From Salipiger sp. CCB-MM3 (GTDB lineage: Bacteria > Pseudomonadota > Alphaproteobacteria > Rhodobacterales > Rhodobacteraceae): 64,000 bases of DNA. Below are positions 8,167 through 15,711 of the stretch, piece after piece; position 1 is the first letter of the stretch; every line of letters starts with the position of its first letter. The translations under genes were made by a program, and so were the position numbers. The stretch lies in assembly GCF_001687105.1 (NCBI RefSeq), contig NZ_CP014595.1, positions 1,821,001 through 1,885,000 of the forward strand, written 5' to 3'. Below the pieces are notes generated by a model. It saw only the letters and a list, made by a program, of their open reading frames with translations, made no database searches and was not told the origin of the DNA.

Positions 8167-8463
8167 TCAGGATTGGTGTTTTTCGTGGTGCTTGATGACT
8201 TCCTGAATGATGAAATTCAGAAAGTTTTCGGCAAAGGCGGGGTCGAGATCCGCTTTCTTCGCCAGGTCCTTGAGCCGCGCGATCTGCTGCTCTTCACGCG
8301 CGGGGTCGGAGGGGGGCAGCTCGTGGGTGGCCTTCAGCCGGCCCACGGACTGCGTGTGCTTGAACCGCTCGGCAAGCGTGAACACGAGGATCGCGTCCAG
8401 CCGGTCGATGCTTTCGCGGTGCTCTTTCAGAAGGTCTGCGGCGCGGGTGGCGGGATCACTCAT
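8167..8463 (-). CDS. Chorismate mutase (AroQ type)
   Basis: Converts chorismate to prephenate for phenylalanine/tyrosine synthesis. This is a 98-residue all-helical AroQ-type monofunctional enzyme. Family features: RESIDRLDAILVFTLAERFKHT near residues 13-35 with the N-terminal active-site Arg, Arg-Leu-Lys near residue 42, and a C-terminal helix ending IIQEVIKHHEKHQ. ATG 8463 has AAGGAG at a good distance, so I rejected the longer frame to 8529. Chorismate mutase beside rpsP is a recurring Rhodobacterales arrangement, as I recall. Confidence 0.88.
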   Translation of the reverse strand: MSDPATRAADLLKEHRESIDRLDAILVFTLAERFKHTQSVGRLKATHELPPSDPAREEQQIARLKDLAKKADLDPAFAENFLNFIIQEVIKHHEKHQS

Positions 8464-8500
8464 GCTCGGCTCCTTTGAACAAAAAAGAAGGGGCACACTC

Positions 8501-8533
8501 CATGCACATCCCATGCACAACACATGCATAGGA
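8501..8533. repeat. Three 11-bp phased direct repeats upstream of chorismate mutase
   Basis: CATGCACA at 8501 and 8512 and CATGCATA at 8523 recur with an exact 11-base period, one helical turn. They lie in the 110-base gap between the first GNAT gene and the chorismate mutase start, about 40 bases upstream of that start. They could be a regulator-binding iteron set or simple sequence; no regulator is implied by the neighbours. Confidence 0.55.
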
Positions 8534-8573
8534 GGCGGCAGGAACCGCGCGCCGGGTCTTGAGGGAGACAGCG

Positions 8574-9218
8574 TCAGTCAACGGCCCATCCCTTCGGTTT
8601 GAAGAGCGGATCGATGTAGTTCGCGATCTCCATGTCGATGCCATGCGACAGCTGGCTGCCGCGCAGCGCCGCGGGCGCCGGGTGGCGGTAGACGGCGTCG
8701 CTGCCATCGACGGTGGCGGCTGCGGGGTCCTTGCGGGCACCGAGCCGTTCGGCAAGACGGATGGAATCGAGGTTCTTGGGGTCGATGTAGCTGACCGCCC
8801 CCTGCCATCCGGCCTCGTCGTAGAAATACTGTCGCACGCGCTGGGTGGCTTCGAGCGCATAGCCCTTGCCGCCGCGGTCCGGCCAGATGATCCAGGCGAT
8901 CTCGCGCTCGGGCCATTTGGCGGGAAACCAGCCGCCCGCCATGCCGACGGTCTCGCCGGTCGCGCGCAGGTGGATCATCCACATGCCAAAGCCGCGAATC
9001 TGCCAGTGGCCGATCTCGGCGGCGTAGAGCATCCATGTCTCATAGGCGTTGAGCGGCCCACCCATGAAGCGCGAGCGGTAGGAGGCGAAGGTGGCCTTGA
9101 AATCCGGGTAATCCTCGGCCTGCGGCGCGCGCAGCACCAGCCGGGCCGTTTCCAGCACCGGAATATCCGGGGTGAAACGCGCCTGCGCCGGAGGGGTCTG
9201 CTGGAGAACCGCGCTCAT
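8574..9218 (-). CDS. GNAT family N-acetyltransferase (first of three tandem paralogues)
   Basis: RimJ/RimL-like acetyl-CoA-dependent N-acetyltransferase, 214 residues; the acceptor is unknown. Visible features: ETARLVLRAP near residue 23 (start of the fold), then AWIIWPDRGGKGYALEA near residue 110, carrying the acetyl-CoA binding loop (RGGKGYA), and SIRLAERLGA near 158. The neighbouring GNAT gene overlaps its start by 4 bases, so translation is coupled. It has a ~20-residue C-terminal extension beyond its paralogues. Confidence 0.85.
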   Translation of the reverse strand: MSAVLQQTPPAQARFTPDIPVLETARLVLRAPQAEDYPDFKATFASYRSRFMGGPLNAYETWMLYAAEIGHWQIRGFGMWMIHLRATGETVGMAGGWFPAKWPEREIAWIIWPDRGGKGYALEATQRVRQYFYDEAGWQGAVSYIDPKNLDSIRLAERLGARKDPAAATVDGSDAVYRHPAPAALRGSQLSHGIDMEIANYIDPLFKPKGWAVD

Positions 9219-9781
9219 GCCTCTGCCTCGCCCATTTGGGGGTGGCGGAAGATATGCACCTGATGGCCCATCAGCTCAGTGGCGCGTTCGAAGCGCGCGC
9301 CAAGACGTTTGGCCAGCGCCAGCGAGCGGTCGTTGGCCGGATCGACGAGGCTGATCATATGGCTGAGGCCAAAGAGATCTGCCGACGCGCGCCGTGCTGC
9401 GGATGCCGCCTCATAGGCGTAACCGTGACCTTCGTGCGAGGCGAAGATCGAATAGGCCAGCTCGGGCTCGGGCCATTCAATGTGGTTGAGCGGGCCGGTG
9501 AAGCCGCACATTTCGCCGCTGGAGCGCTCGGTGATGTGCCAGATGCCGTAGCCGCGAATCTGCCAATGCCCCGAGGAGCGCAGCAGCGTGCGCCAGACCT
9601 GACTGCGCTCGATCGGACCGCCGACGAAGCGCGAGCGCGGATCGGCGTAGAAGGCGCAGAGCGGCTCGAGATCATCCAGATGCGGCGCGCGCAGAATCAG
9701 GCGCTCGGTCTCGATGACCGGCACGGTCACGGGCTGCTGCGGGGCGGGGTTTTGCGTGGTGGGCTGTTGTGGCGCGCTCAT
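9215..9781 (-). CDS. GNAT family N-acetyltransferase (second of three tandem paralogues)
   Basis: 188-residue RimJ/RimL-like acetyltransferase. It shares with its neighbours the start ETERLILRAPHLDDLEPL near residue 25, the phrase GHWQIRGYGIWHI, a degenerate acetyl-CoA loop ASHEGHGYAYEA, and SLALAKRLGA. The 4-base overlaps on both sides (ATGA type) place it inside a coupled operon. The N-terminus is a Pro/Gln-rich linker (QQPTTQNPAPQQP). Substrate unknown. Confidence 0.85.
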   Translation of the reverse strand: MSAPQQPTTQNPAPQQPVTVPVIETERLILRAPHLDDLEPLCAFYADPRSRFVGGPIERSQVWRTLLRSSGHWQIRGYGIWHITERSSGEMCGFTGPLNHIEWPEPELAYSIFASHEGHGYAYEAASAARRASADLFGLSHMISLVDPANDRSLALAKRLGARFERATELMGHQVHIFRHPQMGEAEA

Positions 9782-10308
9782 CCCAGCACCTCCTCGGCAG
9801 AGGGGTGGCGGTAGAGCATGTCCTCGCCCATGGCGTAATTGGTGTAGGTGCGCTCGTAGACCGCGCCGAGCCGTTCGGCCAGCGCCACCGAGCGGGTGTT
9901 GCCCGGCACGATGTTCGAGGTGATCGTCGAAAGGCCCAGATCCTCATAGGCGTAGCGGCGCACGCGCAGCGCGGCCTCGCGGGCGATGCCCTTGCCTTCG
10001 AATCCGTCAAAGACCACCCAGCCGATCTCGGGCTCGGGCCAGCCTTCGGGGTTCCAGACGCCGCAGATGCCCGCGGGCTGGCCGCTGGCCTTGTTTTCAA
10101 TGGTGAAATAGCCGTAGCCGCGCAGGTGCCAGTGGCCCACGTTGAGCGCGAACCAGCGCCATGCGTCGCCGCGGTGCTCGTAGCCGCCGAACCCCTCGGC
10201 GCGCACCGGGTCGAGCAGGAAGGCGATCATCGCCTCTGCGTCAGACGGCTCGGGGCCGCGCAGGATCAGGCGCTCGGTTTCCAGACGGGGGGCGTTGACG
10301 AGGCTCAT
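9778..10308 (-). CDS. GNAT family N-acetyltransferase (third of three tandem paralogues)
   Basis: 176-residue RimJ/RimL-like acetyltransferase, the first translated of the three. Motifs: LETERLILRGPEPSDAEAM near residue 8, GHWHLRGYGYFTI near 58, GWVVFDGFEGKGIAREA with the acetyl-CoA loop near 100, and SVALAERLGAVYE. Its start overlaps the small upstream ORF by 4 bases, and its stop overlaps the next GNAT gene. The trio probably arose by local duplication. The acceptor is unknown; proximity to ribosomal genes makes a ribosomal or tRNA-linked target possible but unproven. Confidence 0.85.
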   Translation of the reverse strand: MSLVNAPRLETERLILRGPEPSDAEAMIAFLLDPVRAEGFGGYEHRGDAWRWFALNVGHWHLRGYGYFTIENKASGQPAGICGVWNPEGWPEPEIGWVVFDGFEGKGIAREAALRVRRYAYEDLGLSTITSNIVPGNTRSVALAERLGAVYERTYTNYAMGEDMLYRHPSAEEVLG

Positions 10309-10511
10309 GCGTAGGCCTCCACACTGCCGTCGGCGTCATCCTCGGGGACACCGTATTGCGCGAAAGGGTCGGCCTCGGGCGCCGTGGCTTGGGTCGGAGT
10401 CGCGTATTTGGGGAACAATGAAGCGCGCACGCCCTCGGCACCGGCCGCCTGCGGGGCGGTCGGGTCTGTCACCTCGGAGAGGTGAAGGGGGAGGGGGCGC
10501 TGATCGCTCAT
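10305..10511 (-). CDS. Small hypothetical protein coupled between ffh and the GNAT genes
   Basis: 68-residue acidic, Pro/Ala-rich protein (MSDQRPLPLHLSEV) with no recognised domain and no membrane segment. Its ATG overlaps the ffh stop by 4 bases and its stop overlaps the following GNAT start by 4 bases, so it is almost certainly translated. Composition suggests a largely disordered linker or adaptor. Function unknown. Confidence 0.6.
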   Translation of the reverse strand: MSDQRPLPLHLSEVTDPTAPQAAGAEGVRASLFPKYATPTQATAPEADPFAQYGVPEDDADGSVEAYA

Positions 10512-12031
10512 TTCTTCTTGCCGAACCCGCCGAGGCCCGGCGGCAGCGCGCCACCGCCCATGCCGGGCATGCCACCAAGGCCGCCCATGCCGCCGGGCAT
10601 CTTGCCGCCCATCGCCTTGGCCGCGGCCTCGATCTGCTTGGGGTCCATCTGGCTGGGGTCCATGCCCTCGGGCATGCCGCCTTTGCCGAACATGCCTTTC
10701 ATGGCCTGTTTCAGCATGCCGCCTTTGCCCATCTTGCCCATCTTCTTCATCATGTCGGACATCTGGCGCTGCATCTTCAGCAGCTTGTTGAGGTCCGACA
10801 CGTCCATGCCCGCACCAGCGGCGATGCGCTTCTTGCGGCTGGCCTGAAGGATCTGCGGGTTGGCACGTTCCTTCTTGGTCATCGAGTTGATGAGGGCGAT
10901 CTGCTGGCGCAGGATCGAATCGTCCATCCCGGCCTGATCCATCTGCTTGGCCATCTTGGCCGCGCCCGGCATCATCTGCATCATGGCGCCGAGGCCGCCC
11001 ATCTTCATCATCTGCTCGAGCTGCATCTTCAGGTCGTTCATATTGAACTGACCTTTCTGGAAGCGCTTCATCATGCGCTCGGCCTGTTCGGCCTCGAGCG
11101 TCTGCTGTGCCTTTTCCACCAGCGCGACGATGTCGCCCATGCCAAGGATGCGGCCCGCGACGCGCTCGGGCTCGAAGGTCTCCAGCGCGTCCATCTTTTC
11201 GCCGAGGCCGACGAATTTGATCGGCTTGCCGGTGATGGCGCGCATCGACAGCGCGGCGCCGCCGCGGCCATCGCCGTCCATCCGGGTGAGCACCACGCCC
11301 GAGACGCCGATCTTGTCGTCGAACTCGGTGGCGACATTCACCGCGTCCTGACCGGTGAGGCCGTCGACCACCAGCAGCGTCTCACGCGGGTTCACCACGT
11401 CGCGCACGTCGGCGGCCTGCTGGATCAGTTCGTGGTCGATGTGCAGGCGGCCCGCGGTGTCGAGCATATAGACGTCATAGCCGCCGAGGCTGGCCTGGGT
11501 CTTGGCGCGTTTGGCGATGGCGACCGGGTCTTCGCCCTTGACGATCGGCAGCGTGTCGACGCCGATCTGCTGGCCGAGGATCTGCAGCTGCTCCATGGCC
11601 GCGGGGCGGTTCACGTCGAGCGAGGCCATCAGCACCTTCTTGCGGTCGCGCTCTTTCAGGCGGCGCGCAAGCTTGGCGGTGGTGGTGGTTTTGCCCGAGC
11701 CCTGCAGGCCGACCATCAGGATCGGTGCCGGGGCGTTGTCGATGCGCAGCGCGCCGGGCTCGCCCTCGCCGGTGAGCGTGGTGATGAGCTCGTCGTGGAC
11801 GATCTTCACCACCTGCTGGCCGGGGGTCACCGATTTGGTGACGGCGGCGCCGGTGGCTTTTTTCTCGACGGCCTTGATGAACTGACGCGCCACGGGCAGC
11901 GAGACGTCGGCCTCGAGCAAGGCGACGCGCACTTCGCGCAGGGCGGTGCGGACGTCATCCTCGGAGAGGGCGCCCTGCTTGGTCAGGCGGTCGAAGACGC
12001 CGCCGAGGCGTTCGGAAAGAGATTCGAACAT
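10508..12031 (-). CDS. ffh: Signal recognition particle protein Ffh
   Basis: GTPase that binds 4.5S RNA and hydrophobic signal sequences and delivers ribosomes to FtsY, 507 residues. N domain: MFESLSERLGGVFDRLTKQG. G domain: GLQGSGKTTTTAKLA near residue 108, DVNRPAAMEQL, DTAGRL and TRMDGDGRGG. The C-terminal Met-rich M domain (residues ~300-440) has many MM/KM pairs. The tail is Gly/Met/Pro-rich (GGMPGMGGGALPPG). It is the first gene of the minus-strand cluster, with the small ORF and GNAT genes coupled downstream. Confidence 0.97.
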   Translation of the reverse strand: MFESLSERLGGVFDRLTKQGALSEDDVRTALREVRVALLEADVSLPVARQFIKAVEKKATGAAVTKSVTPGQQVVKIVHDELITTLTGEGEPGALRIDNAPAPILMVGLQGSGKTTTTAKLARRLKERDRKKVLMASLDVNRPAAMEQLQILGQQIGVDTLPIVKGEDPVAIAKRAKTQASLGGYDVYMLDTAGRLHIDHELIQQAADVRDVVNPRETLLVVDGLTGQDAVNVATEFDDKIGVSGVVLTRMDGDGRGGAALSMRAITGKPIKFVGLGEKMDALETFEPERVAGRILGMGDIVALVEKAQQTLEAEQAERMMKRFQKGQFNMNDLKMQLEQMMKMGGLGAMMQMMPGAAKMAKQMDQAGMDDSILRQQIALINSMTKKERANPQILQASRKKRIAAGAGMDVSDLNKLLKMQRQMSDMMKKMGKMGKGGMLKQAMKGMFGKGGMPEGMDPSQMDPKQIEAAAKAMGGKMPGGMGGLGGMPGMGGGALPPGLGGFGKKK

Positions 12032-12462
12032 GGGCCGTCTGGCTCCTTCTTCTCTGGTCCGTATCTGTGTGCAGACCCGAGATGGGGGCCGCGCGGCGTG
12101 GAATCAAACTCGAATGTCCCGGGCGTTTCCCATGACGATCCCAAGCGGCAATGCGAAAACGCCTCCGTGGGCGCAACGCGCTGACGGAGGGCGATCCCGG
12201 GCATTGGCCCAAGGGACCGGAAGCGATGGGACTCCCGGTGGATTCCGCGCGATGTACGCCGGTGGGGCTTTGGAGTCAAGCTGGGCTGGGGTTTGCCCGC
12301 TATTTGGGCGGTGCCGCGCCGCGCTGCAGCGGATTTGTGTGCAAAAGTGGCACAGTCGGCATGGGTGCGCGCGAAAGAGGCAAATTCCCTTATTTATATC
12401 TGGTCGCAAAGCGAGATTAACGCTATGTAACCAACTGAGACGCTTACTAGATAGGTGACAGT
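12032..12462. other. Divergent intergenic region upstream of ffh and the small secreted protein (431 bp)
   Basis: No supported gene. It must carry the ffh promoter (minus) and the promoter of the small secreted protein (plus). The last ~80 bases before 12463 are AT-rich (TTATTTATATC, GATTAACGCTATG) and likely hold the latter, but I cannot fix -35/-10 boxes with confidence. I saw no recognisable RNA gene or repeat. Confidence 0.5.
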
Positions 12463-12696
12463 ATGAAAACCAAAGCTCTTTTCGCATCCGCCGCTATTGT
12501 TAGCATGATCGGCGCATCCGCAGCATTCGCTGGTTCGCCGGCACCGGTCGTCGTTGAAGACGATCCCTATGCTGTTGTTCCGGTTGCAGCTCCGTCGAGC
12601 GGCACCGCACTGGCCGTTGCCGGTGGCCTCGCAGCCCTGGCTCTGCTGGCAGCAGCTTCGGACGGCGACTCGTCCAGCTCGTCCAGCTCGGACTAA
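12463..12696 (+). CDS. Small secreted/membrane protein with Ser-rich tail
   Basis: 77 residues: a clear signal peptide (MKTKALFASAAIVSMIGASAAFAG), a short acidic Pro/Val linker (APVVVEDDPYAVVPV), a second hydrophobic helix rich in Ala/Leu (ALAVAGGLAALALLAAA), and a tail DGDSSSSSSSD encoded partly by repeated TCGTCCAGC. AGGTGA precedes the ATG and a strong terminator follows, so it is a compact single-gene unit, as expected for an abundantly expressed envelope peptide. I know no function; similar small proteins occur in related bacteria, as I recall. Confidence 0.75.
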   Translation: MKTKALFASAAIVSMIGASAAFAGSPAPVVVEDDPYAVVPVAAPSSGTALAVAGGLAALALLAAASDGDSSSSSSSD

Positions 12697-12736
12697 GCGA
12701 TACAAAATCGCTGCGCTTTGTTGCGTAGCCTTGAAG

Positions 12737-12762
12737 ACGCCCGGCTTTGGCCGGGCGTTTTT
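12737..12762 (+). terminator. Intrinsic terminator after the small secreted protein
   Basis: ACGCCCGGC (12737-12745) pairs with GCCGGGCGT (12750-12758) around a 4-base loop, followed by TTTTCG. It lies 40 bases past the stop codon and is the strongest plus-strand terminator of this region. Confidence 0.85.
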
Positions 12763-12932
12763 CGTTTGCGCGCTGCAAGGCTGGAGTCTCTGTAGGGCCG
12801 GGGCCCTTAAGGCTGGGTTCTGCAGGGCCGCGCGCCGGTCCTCGCGCATTTGCGCAGCGCCCCTCTCTTGCATTTCCGCACGGTATCACGCTTTCTGGCG
12901 CCAATTCGTGACCCGGTGCACAGGAGATGCCG

Positions 12933-13814
12933 ATGGACAATTGGGACGAGATTCGCACCGCCTATCATGTTGCGCGGCTCGGCACGGTCAGCGGCGCGGC
13001 CGAAGTGCTTGGCGTGCATCACGCCACGGTGATCCGGCATATCGACGCGCTGGAGGCGCGGCTGGGTGTGAAGCTGTTCCAGCGCCACGCCCGCGGCTAC
13101 ACACCCACCGAAGCGGGCAGCGACCTGTCGCGCGTGGCGCAATGCACCGACGATCAGTTCCAGCAGCTGGTGGGCCGGATCAAGGGCCGCGGCGAGGCGG
13201 TCTCGGGCGAGTTGCTGGTCACCTCGCTGGTCAATTTCTCGGCTCTGATGATCGGTGCGCTGACCTCCTTCCGTGAGACCTATCCCGACGTGACCGTGCG
13301 CTATCTGACCGGCTCGCGCCTGTTCCGGCTGGAATACGGCGAGGCGCATGTGGCGCTGCGCGCCGGCGCGGCCCCGGAAGAGCCCGACAACGTGGTGCAG
13401 CCCTTCTCGCGGCGTCCGGTCGCGCTTTATGCCTCGAAATCCTATCTCGCGCGCAAAGGCACGCCGAAGGCCGTCTCGGAGTTCGGGTCGCATGATTTCG
13501 TCGGCTTCGACGATCTCGAATCGCGCGCGCCGTATCATCGCTGGATGAAGAGCAACGTTCTGCAGGAGCGCATCGTGTTCCGGACCTCGGACGACCGGGT
13601 GCAACTGCAGGCGATCCGGGCCGGGGCGGGCATGGGCTTCATGCCGGTGACCGAGGCCGAGCAGGACCCCGAGCTTGTGCAGGTGCTGCCGCCGCAGGAA
13701 GATTGGACGTCGCCGCTGTGGCTGGTGACCCATGTGGACCTGCACCGCACGCCGAAGGTTCAGGCCTTTCTCAAGCACCTCAAGGCCTATGCCGCCGAAC
13801 AGGACATGGCGTGA
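12933..13814 (+). CDS. LysR family transcriptional regulator
   Basis: 293-residue LysR-type regulator. The N-terminal winged helix-turn-helix reads YHVARLGTVSGAAEVLGVHHATVIRHIDALE at residues ~11-43 (two segments of one motif), followed by a substrate-binding domain that starts near residue 90. I chose ATG 12933 (MDNWDEIR) because AGGAG lies 6 bases upstream; the ATG at 12927 abuts the ribosome-binding site. The stop overlaps the GTG start of the EamA transporter, so the two are co-translated, and the transporter is the likely target. The inducer is unknown. Confidence 0.92.
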   Translation: MDNWDEIRTAYHVARLGTVSGAAEVLGVHHATVIRHIDALEARLGVKLFQRHARGYTPTEAGSDLSRVAQCTDDQFQQLVGRIKGRGEAVSGELLVTSLVNFSALMIGALTSFRETYPDVTVRYLTGSRLFRLEYGEAHVALRAGAAPEEPDNVVQPFSRRPVALYASKSYLARKGTPKAVSEFGSHDFVGFDDLESRAPYHRWMKSNVLQERIVFRTSDDRVQLQAIRAGAGMGFMPVTEAEQDPELVQVLPPQEDWTSPLWLVTHVDLHRTPKVQAFLKHLKAYAAEQDMA

Positions 13815-14695
13815 GCCTGACACCCGCCGCGCGCGGCCATCTTGCGATGCTGACCTTCTCGGCCTGCGTCGCGGGCTCCTTCTCTTTGGGCGCCATGGCC
13901 GCGCCGCATATCGCCCCTTCCGCGCTCAACGCGGTGCGCTTTGCGCTGGCGACGCTGCTTTTGGGCGCGGTGGTGATGATGCGCGGCGGGGTGCCGCGCG
14001 CTGCGCTGACGGCACCGTGGCGCTATGGCGTGATCGGCGCGCTGATGGTGGCCTATTTCGTACTGATGTTCGAAGGGCTGCGCACCGCGGCGCCGGTGAG
14101 CATGGCGGCGGTCTTCACCCTGACGCCGGTGATGGCGGCGGGCTTTGGCTGGCTGTTGCTGCGCCAACACCTGAGCAGACGCATGGCGCTGGCGCTGGCG
14201 ATCGGCGGGGCCGGGGCGCTCTGGGTGATCTTCCGCGCCGATCTTTCGGCGCTTCTGCGCTTCGCGCCGGGGCGCGGAGAGATGGTCTATCTGCTCGGCT
14301 GCGCCGCGCATGCGATCTATGCGCCGATGGTGCCGCGGCTTAATCGCGGCGAGCCGGGGCTGGTCTTTACCTTTGGCACGATGGTCGCCGGCACGCTGCT
14401 GCTGATCGTCTTTGGCTGGGGCGCCCTGCGCGCGACCGACTGGGGCGCGCTGCCGGGAATCGTCTGGGTGACGATCCTTTATACAACCGTGGCGGCGACC
14501 GCGCTGAGCACGGTGCTGCTGCAGTTCGCCGCGATGCGCCTGCCGAGTGCTAAGGTCATGGCCTATACCTATCTGATCCCAAGCTGTGTGATCCTGTGGG
14601 AACTGGCGCTGGGACGCGGCGCGCCGCCGCTGGCGATCCTCGTGGGGATCGGGCTGACGGTGATGGCGCTGCTTTTGCTGCTGCGCGAAGGGTAG
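13811..14695 (+). CDS. EamA/DMT family transporter
   Basis: 294-residue inner-membrane transporter of the drug/metabolite superfamily with about ten predicted helices, visible as two repeats: residues ~10-140 (SACVAGSFSLGAMA, MVAYFVLMFEGLRTAAPVSM) and ~150-292 (GEMVYLLGCAAHAIYAPMVP, MAYTYLIPSCVILWELALG). Start GTG 13811 overlaps the LysR stop by 4 bases, ruling out the longer upstream frame. Probably exports a small metabolite; the substrate cannot be predicted. Two adjacent hairpins follow the stop. Confidence 0.9.
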   Translation: MSLTPAARGHLAMLTFSACVAGSFSLGAMAAPHIAPSALNAVRFALATLLLGAVVMMRGGVPRAALTAPWRYGVIGALMVAYFVLMFEGLRTAAPVSMAAVFTLTPVMAAGFGWLLLRQHLSRRMALALAIGGAGALWVIFRADLSALLRFAPGRGEMVYLLGCAAHAIYAPMVPRLNRGEPGLVFTFGTMVAGTLLLIVFGWGALRATDWGALPGIVWVTILYTTVAATALSTVLLQFAAMRLPSAKVMAYTYLIPSCVILWELALGRGAPPLAILVGIGLTVMALLLLLREG

Positions 14696-14699
14696 GGCC

Positions 14700-14744
14700 A
14701 ACTCTCTTTGAAGAGAGTTGCAAATTCCTTGCGAAGGAATTTGC
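14700..14744. terminator. Tandem perfect hairpins between convergent genes
   Basis: Two adjacent perfect inverted repeats: AACTCTCTT/AAGAGAGTT (14700-14719) and GCAAATTCCTT/AAGGAATTTGC (14720-14744, 3-base loop). They fill the gap between the plus-strand EamA stop and the minus-strand ArsR stop. Symmetry and place suggest a bidirectional terminator or a dispersed palindromic element; they are more AT-rich than the surrounding DNA. Confidence 0.65.
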
Positions 14745-14746
14745 GC

Positions 14747-15082
14747 TCAGGCCGGATCCTCGGGTTTCAGTTCGACCTGCAGGAAGCGCTCGAAGGCGTC
14801 GAGGTTGATCGGCTCGAACTGCCCGAACCCCTGCATCCAGACCGAGGCCTCGCGCAGCGCGTCCGGCTCCAGCTTGCACCATTTCACCCGCCCGCGTTTC
14901 TCCTGACTGATCAGCCCGGCGGAGGCGAGGATGGTGAGATGCTTGGAGATCGCGGCCAGCGACATCTCGAACGGCTCGGCGACATCGGTCACCGCCATAT
15001 CATCCTCGAGCAGCATGGCGAGGATGCGCCGCCGGGTCGGGTCGGCGAGGGCGGCAAAGACGGTGTCGAGATCGGGGGTCAT
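14747..15082 (-). CDS. ArsR family winged-helix regulator
   Basis: 111-residue ArsR/SmtB-type repressor. The family start VFAALADPTRRRILAMLLE lies at residues ~7-25, the recognition helix FEMSLAAISKHLTILASAGL at ~44-63, and the wing ISQEKRGRVKWCKLE after it. Only one cysteine is present, so the metal or persulfide Cys pairs of SmtB or SqrR are absent and the signal is probably different. I chose ATG 15082 (MTPDLDTV) because conservation begins there; GTG 15121 is an alternative. A probable operator lies upstream at 15145-15164. Confidence 0.88.
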   Translation of the reverse strand: MTPDLDTVFAALADPTRRRILAMLLEDDMAVTDVAEPFEMSLAAISKHLTILASAGLISQEKRGRVKWCKLEPDALREASVWMQGFGQFEPINLDAFERFLQVELKPEDPA

Positions 15083-15144
15083 GGCTTCATAAGCCTCGGG
15101 GCGGGCGGCGCCGTCAAGCACCGCCGTGGCGGCCCGGAGACTAT

Positions 15145-15164
15145 AATCAACTCCGAGGTTGAAT
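15145..15164. promoter_or_regulatory. Putative ArsR-type operator
   Basis: Inverted repeat AATCAAC, five bases, GTTGAAT (core TCAAC...GTTGA), resembling the ATCAAC-N-GTTGAT operators of several ArsR-family repressors. It abuts a minus-strand TATAGT box (15140-15145), so it is well placed for autorepression of the ArsR gene. It lies ~190 bases upstream of atpI and could also influence that operon. Confidence 0.42.
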
Positions 15165-15274
15165 ATGGTTTTGCCGCCCTGTTGGCGCTAGCAGCGCCGC
15201 GGCGGGAGGTCGCGACACTTTGGATTCAAGCAATTTCAGTGACTTAGGTTCTCGTTTCAAGTGATCACGGCGGG

Positions 15275-15303
15275 TTGACTTAAAGCCCCCCTGCACGTAG
15301 CAA
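15275..15303 (+). promoter_or_regulatory. Candidate promoter of the F0 ATP synthase operon
   Basis: TTGACT (15275-15280), a 17-base spacer, then TAGCAA (15298-15303), about 30 bases upstream of the atpI GTG. The -35 box is good and the -10 weak. It is the only sigma-70-like pair I see close to the operon start. Confidence 0.4.
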
Positions 15304-15333
15304 CCTTCTCGAACGTCCGAATGGAGCGACAAA

Positions 15334-15711
15334 GTGGGCGATCCCGATCCGAAGCGGCAACTCGACGCGCTGGAGGCAAAGATTGCGGCGGCCAAGGCTG
15401 CCCGGGAGACCCGGAAGTCGCACCACGAGGAACACTACTCGCAGGCGAATGTCGCCTGGCGGATGGTGACGGAAATGGTGGCCGGTCTTGGGATCGGCTT
15501 TGGCATCGGCTACGGGCTGGACCTCCTGCTGGGGACCCTGCCGTGGCTTATGGTGCTGTTCACATTGCTGGGCCTTGTGGCGGGCATCCGCGTGATGCTG
15601 CGGACCGCCGCCGAGATACAGCAGAAACAAACCTCCGGCGACGCCGGAGAGGGGCAATCCTCCGGCAAGACCGGAGACGACGAGAAGAGGGATCGCGGCG
15701 ATGGCGACTGA
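15334..15711 (+). CDS. atpI: ATP synthase protein AtpI
   Basis: Small membrane protein thought to help assemble the c-ring. 125 residues from GTG 15334: a charged N-terminal helix ([22 protein letters not shown]), two transmembrane helices at ~44-65 ([21 protein letters not shown]) and ~70-90 ([21 protein letters not shown]), and a polar Gly/Asp/Lys tail. It is the first gene of the F0 operon and overlaps atpB by 11 bases, the standard atpIBEXF order of Rhodobacter. Confidence 0.93.
   Translation: MGDPDPKRQLDALEAKIAAAKAARETRKSHHEEHYSQANVAWRMVTEMVAGLGIGFGIGYGLDLLLGTLPWLMVLFTLLGLVAGIRVMLRTAAEIQQKQTSGDAGEGQSSGKTGDDEKRDRGDGD

Noticed and set aside
12104..12487. 127-codon minus-strand frame in the ffh upstream gap
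   Set aside because: No ribosome-binding site or domain, and it overlaps the promoter and signal peptide of the small secreted protein.
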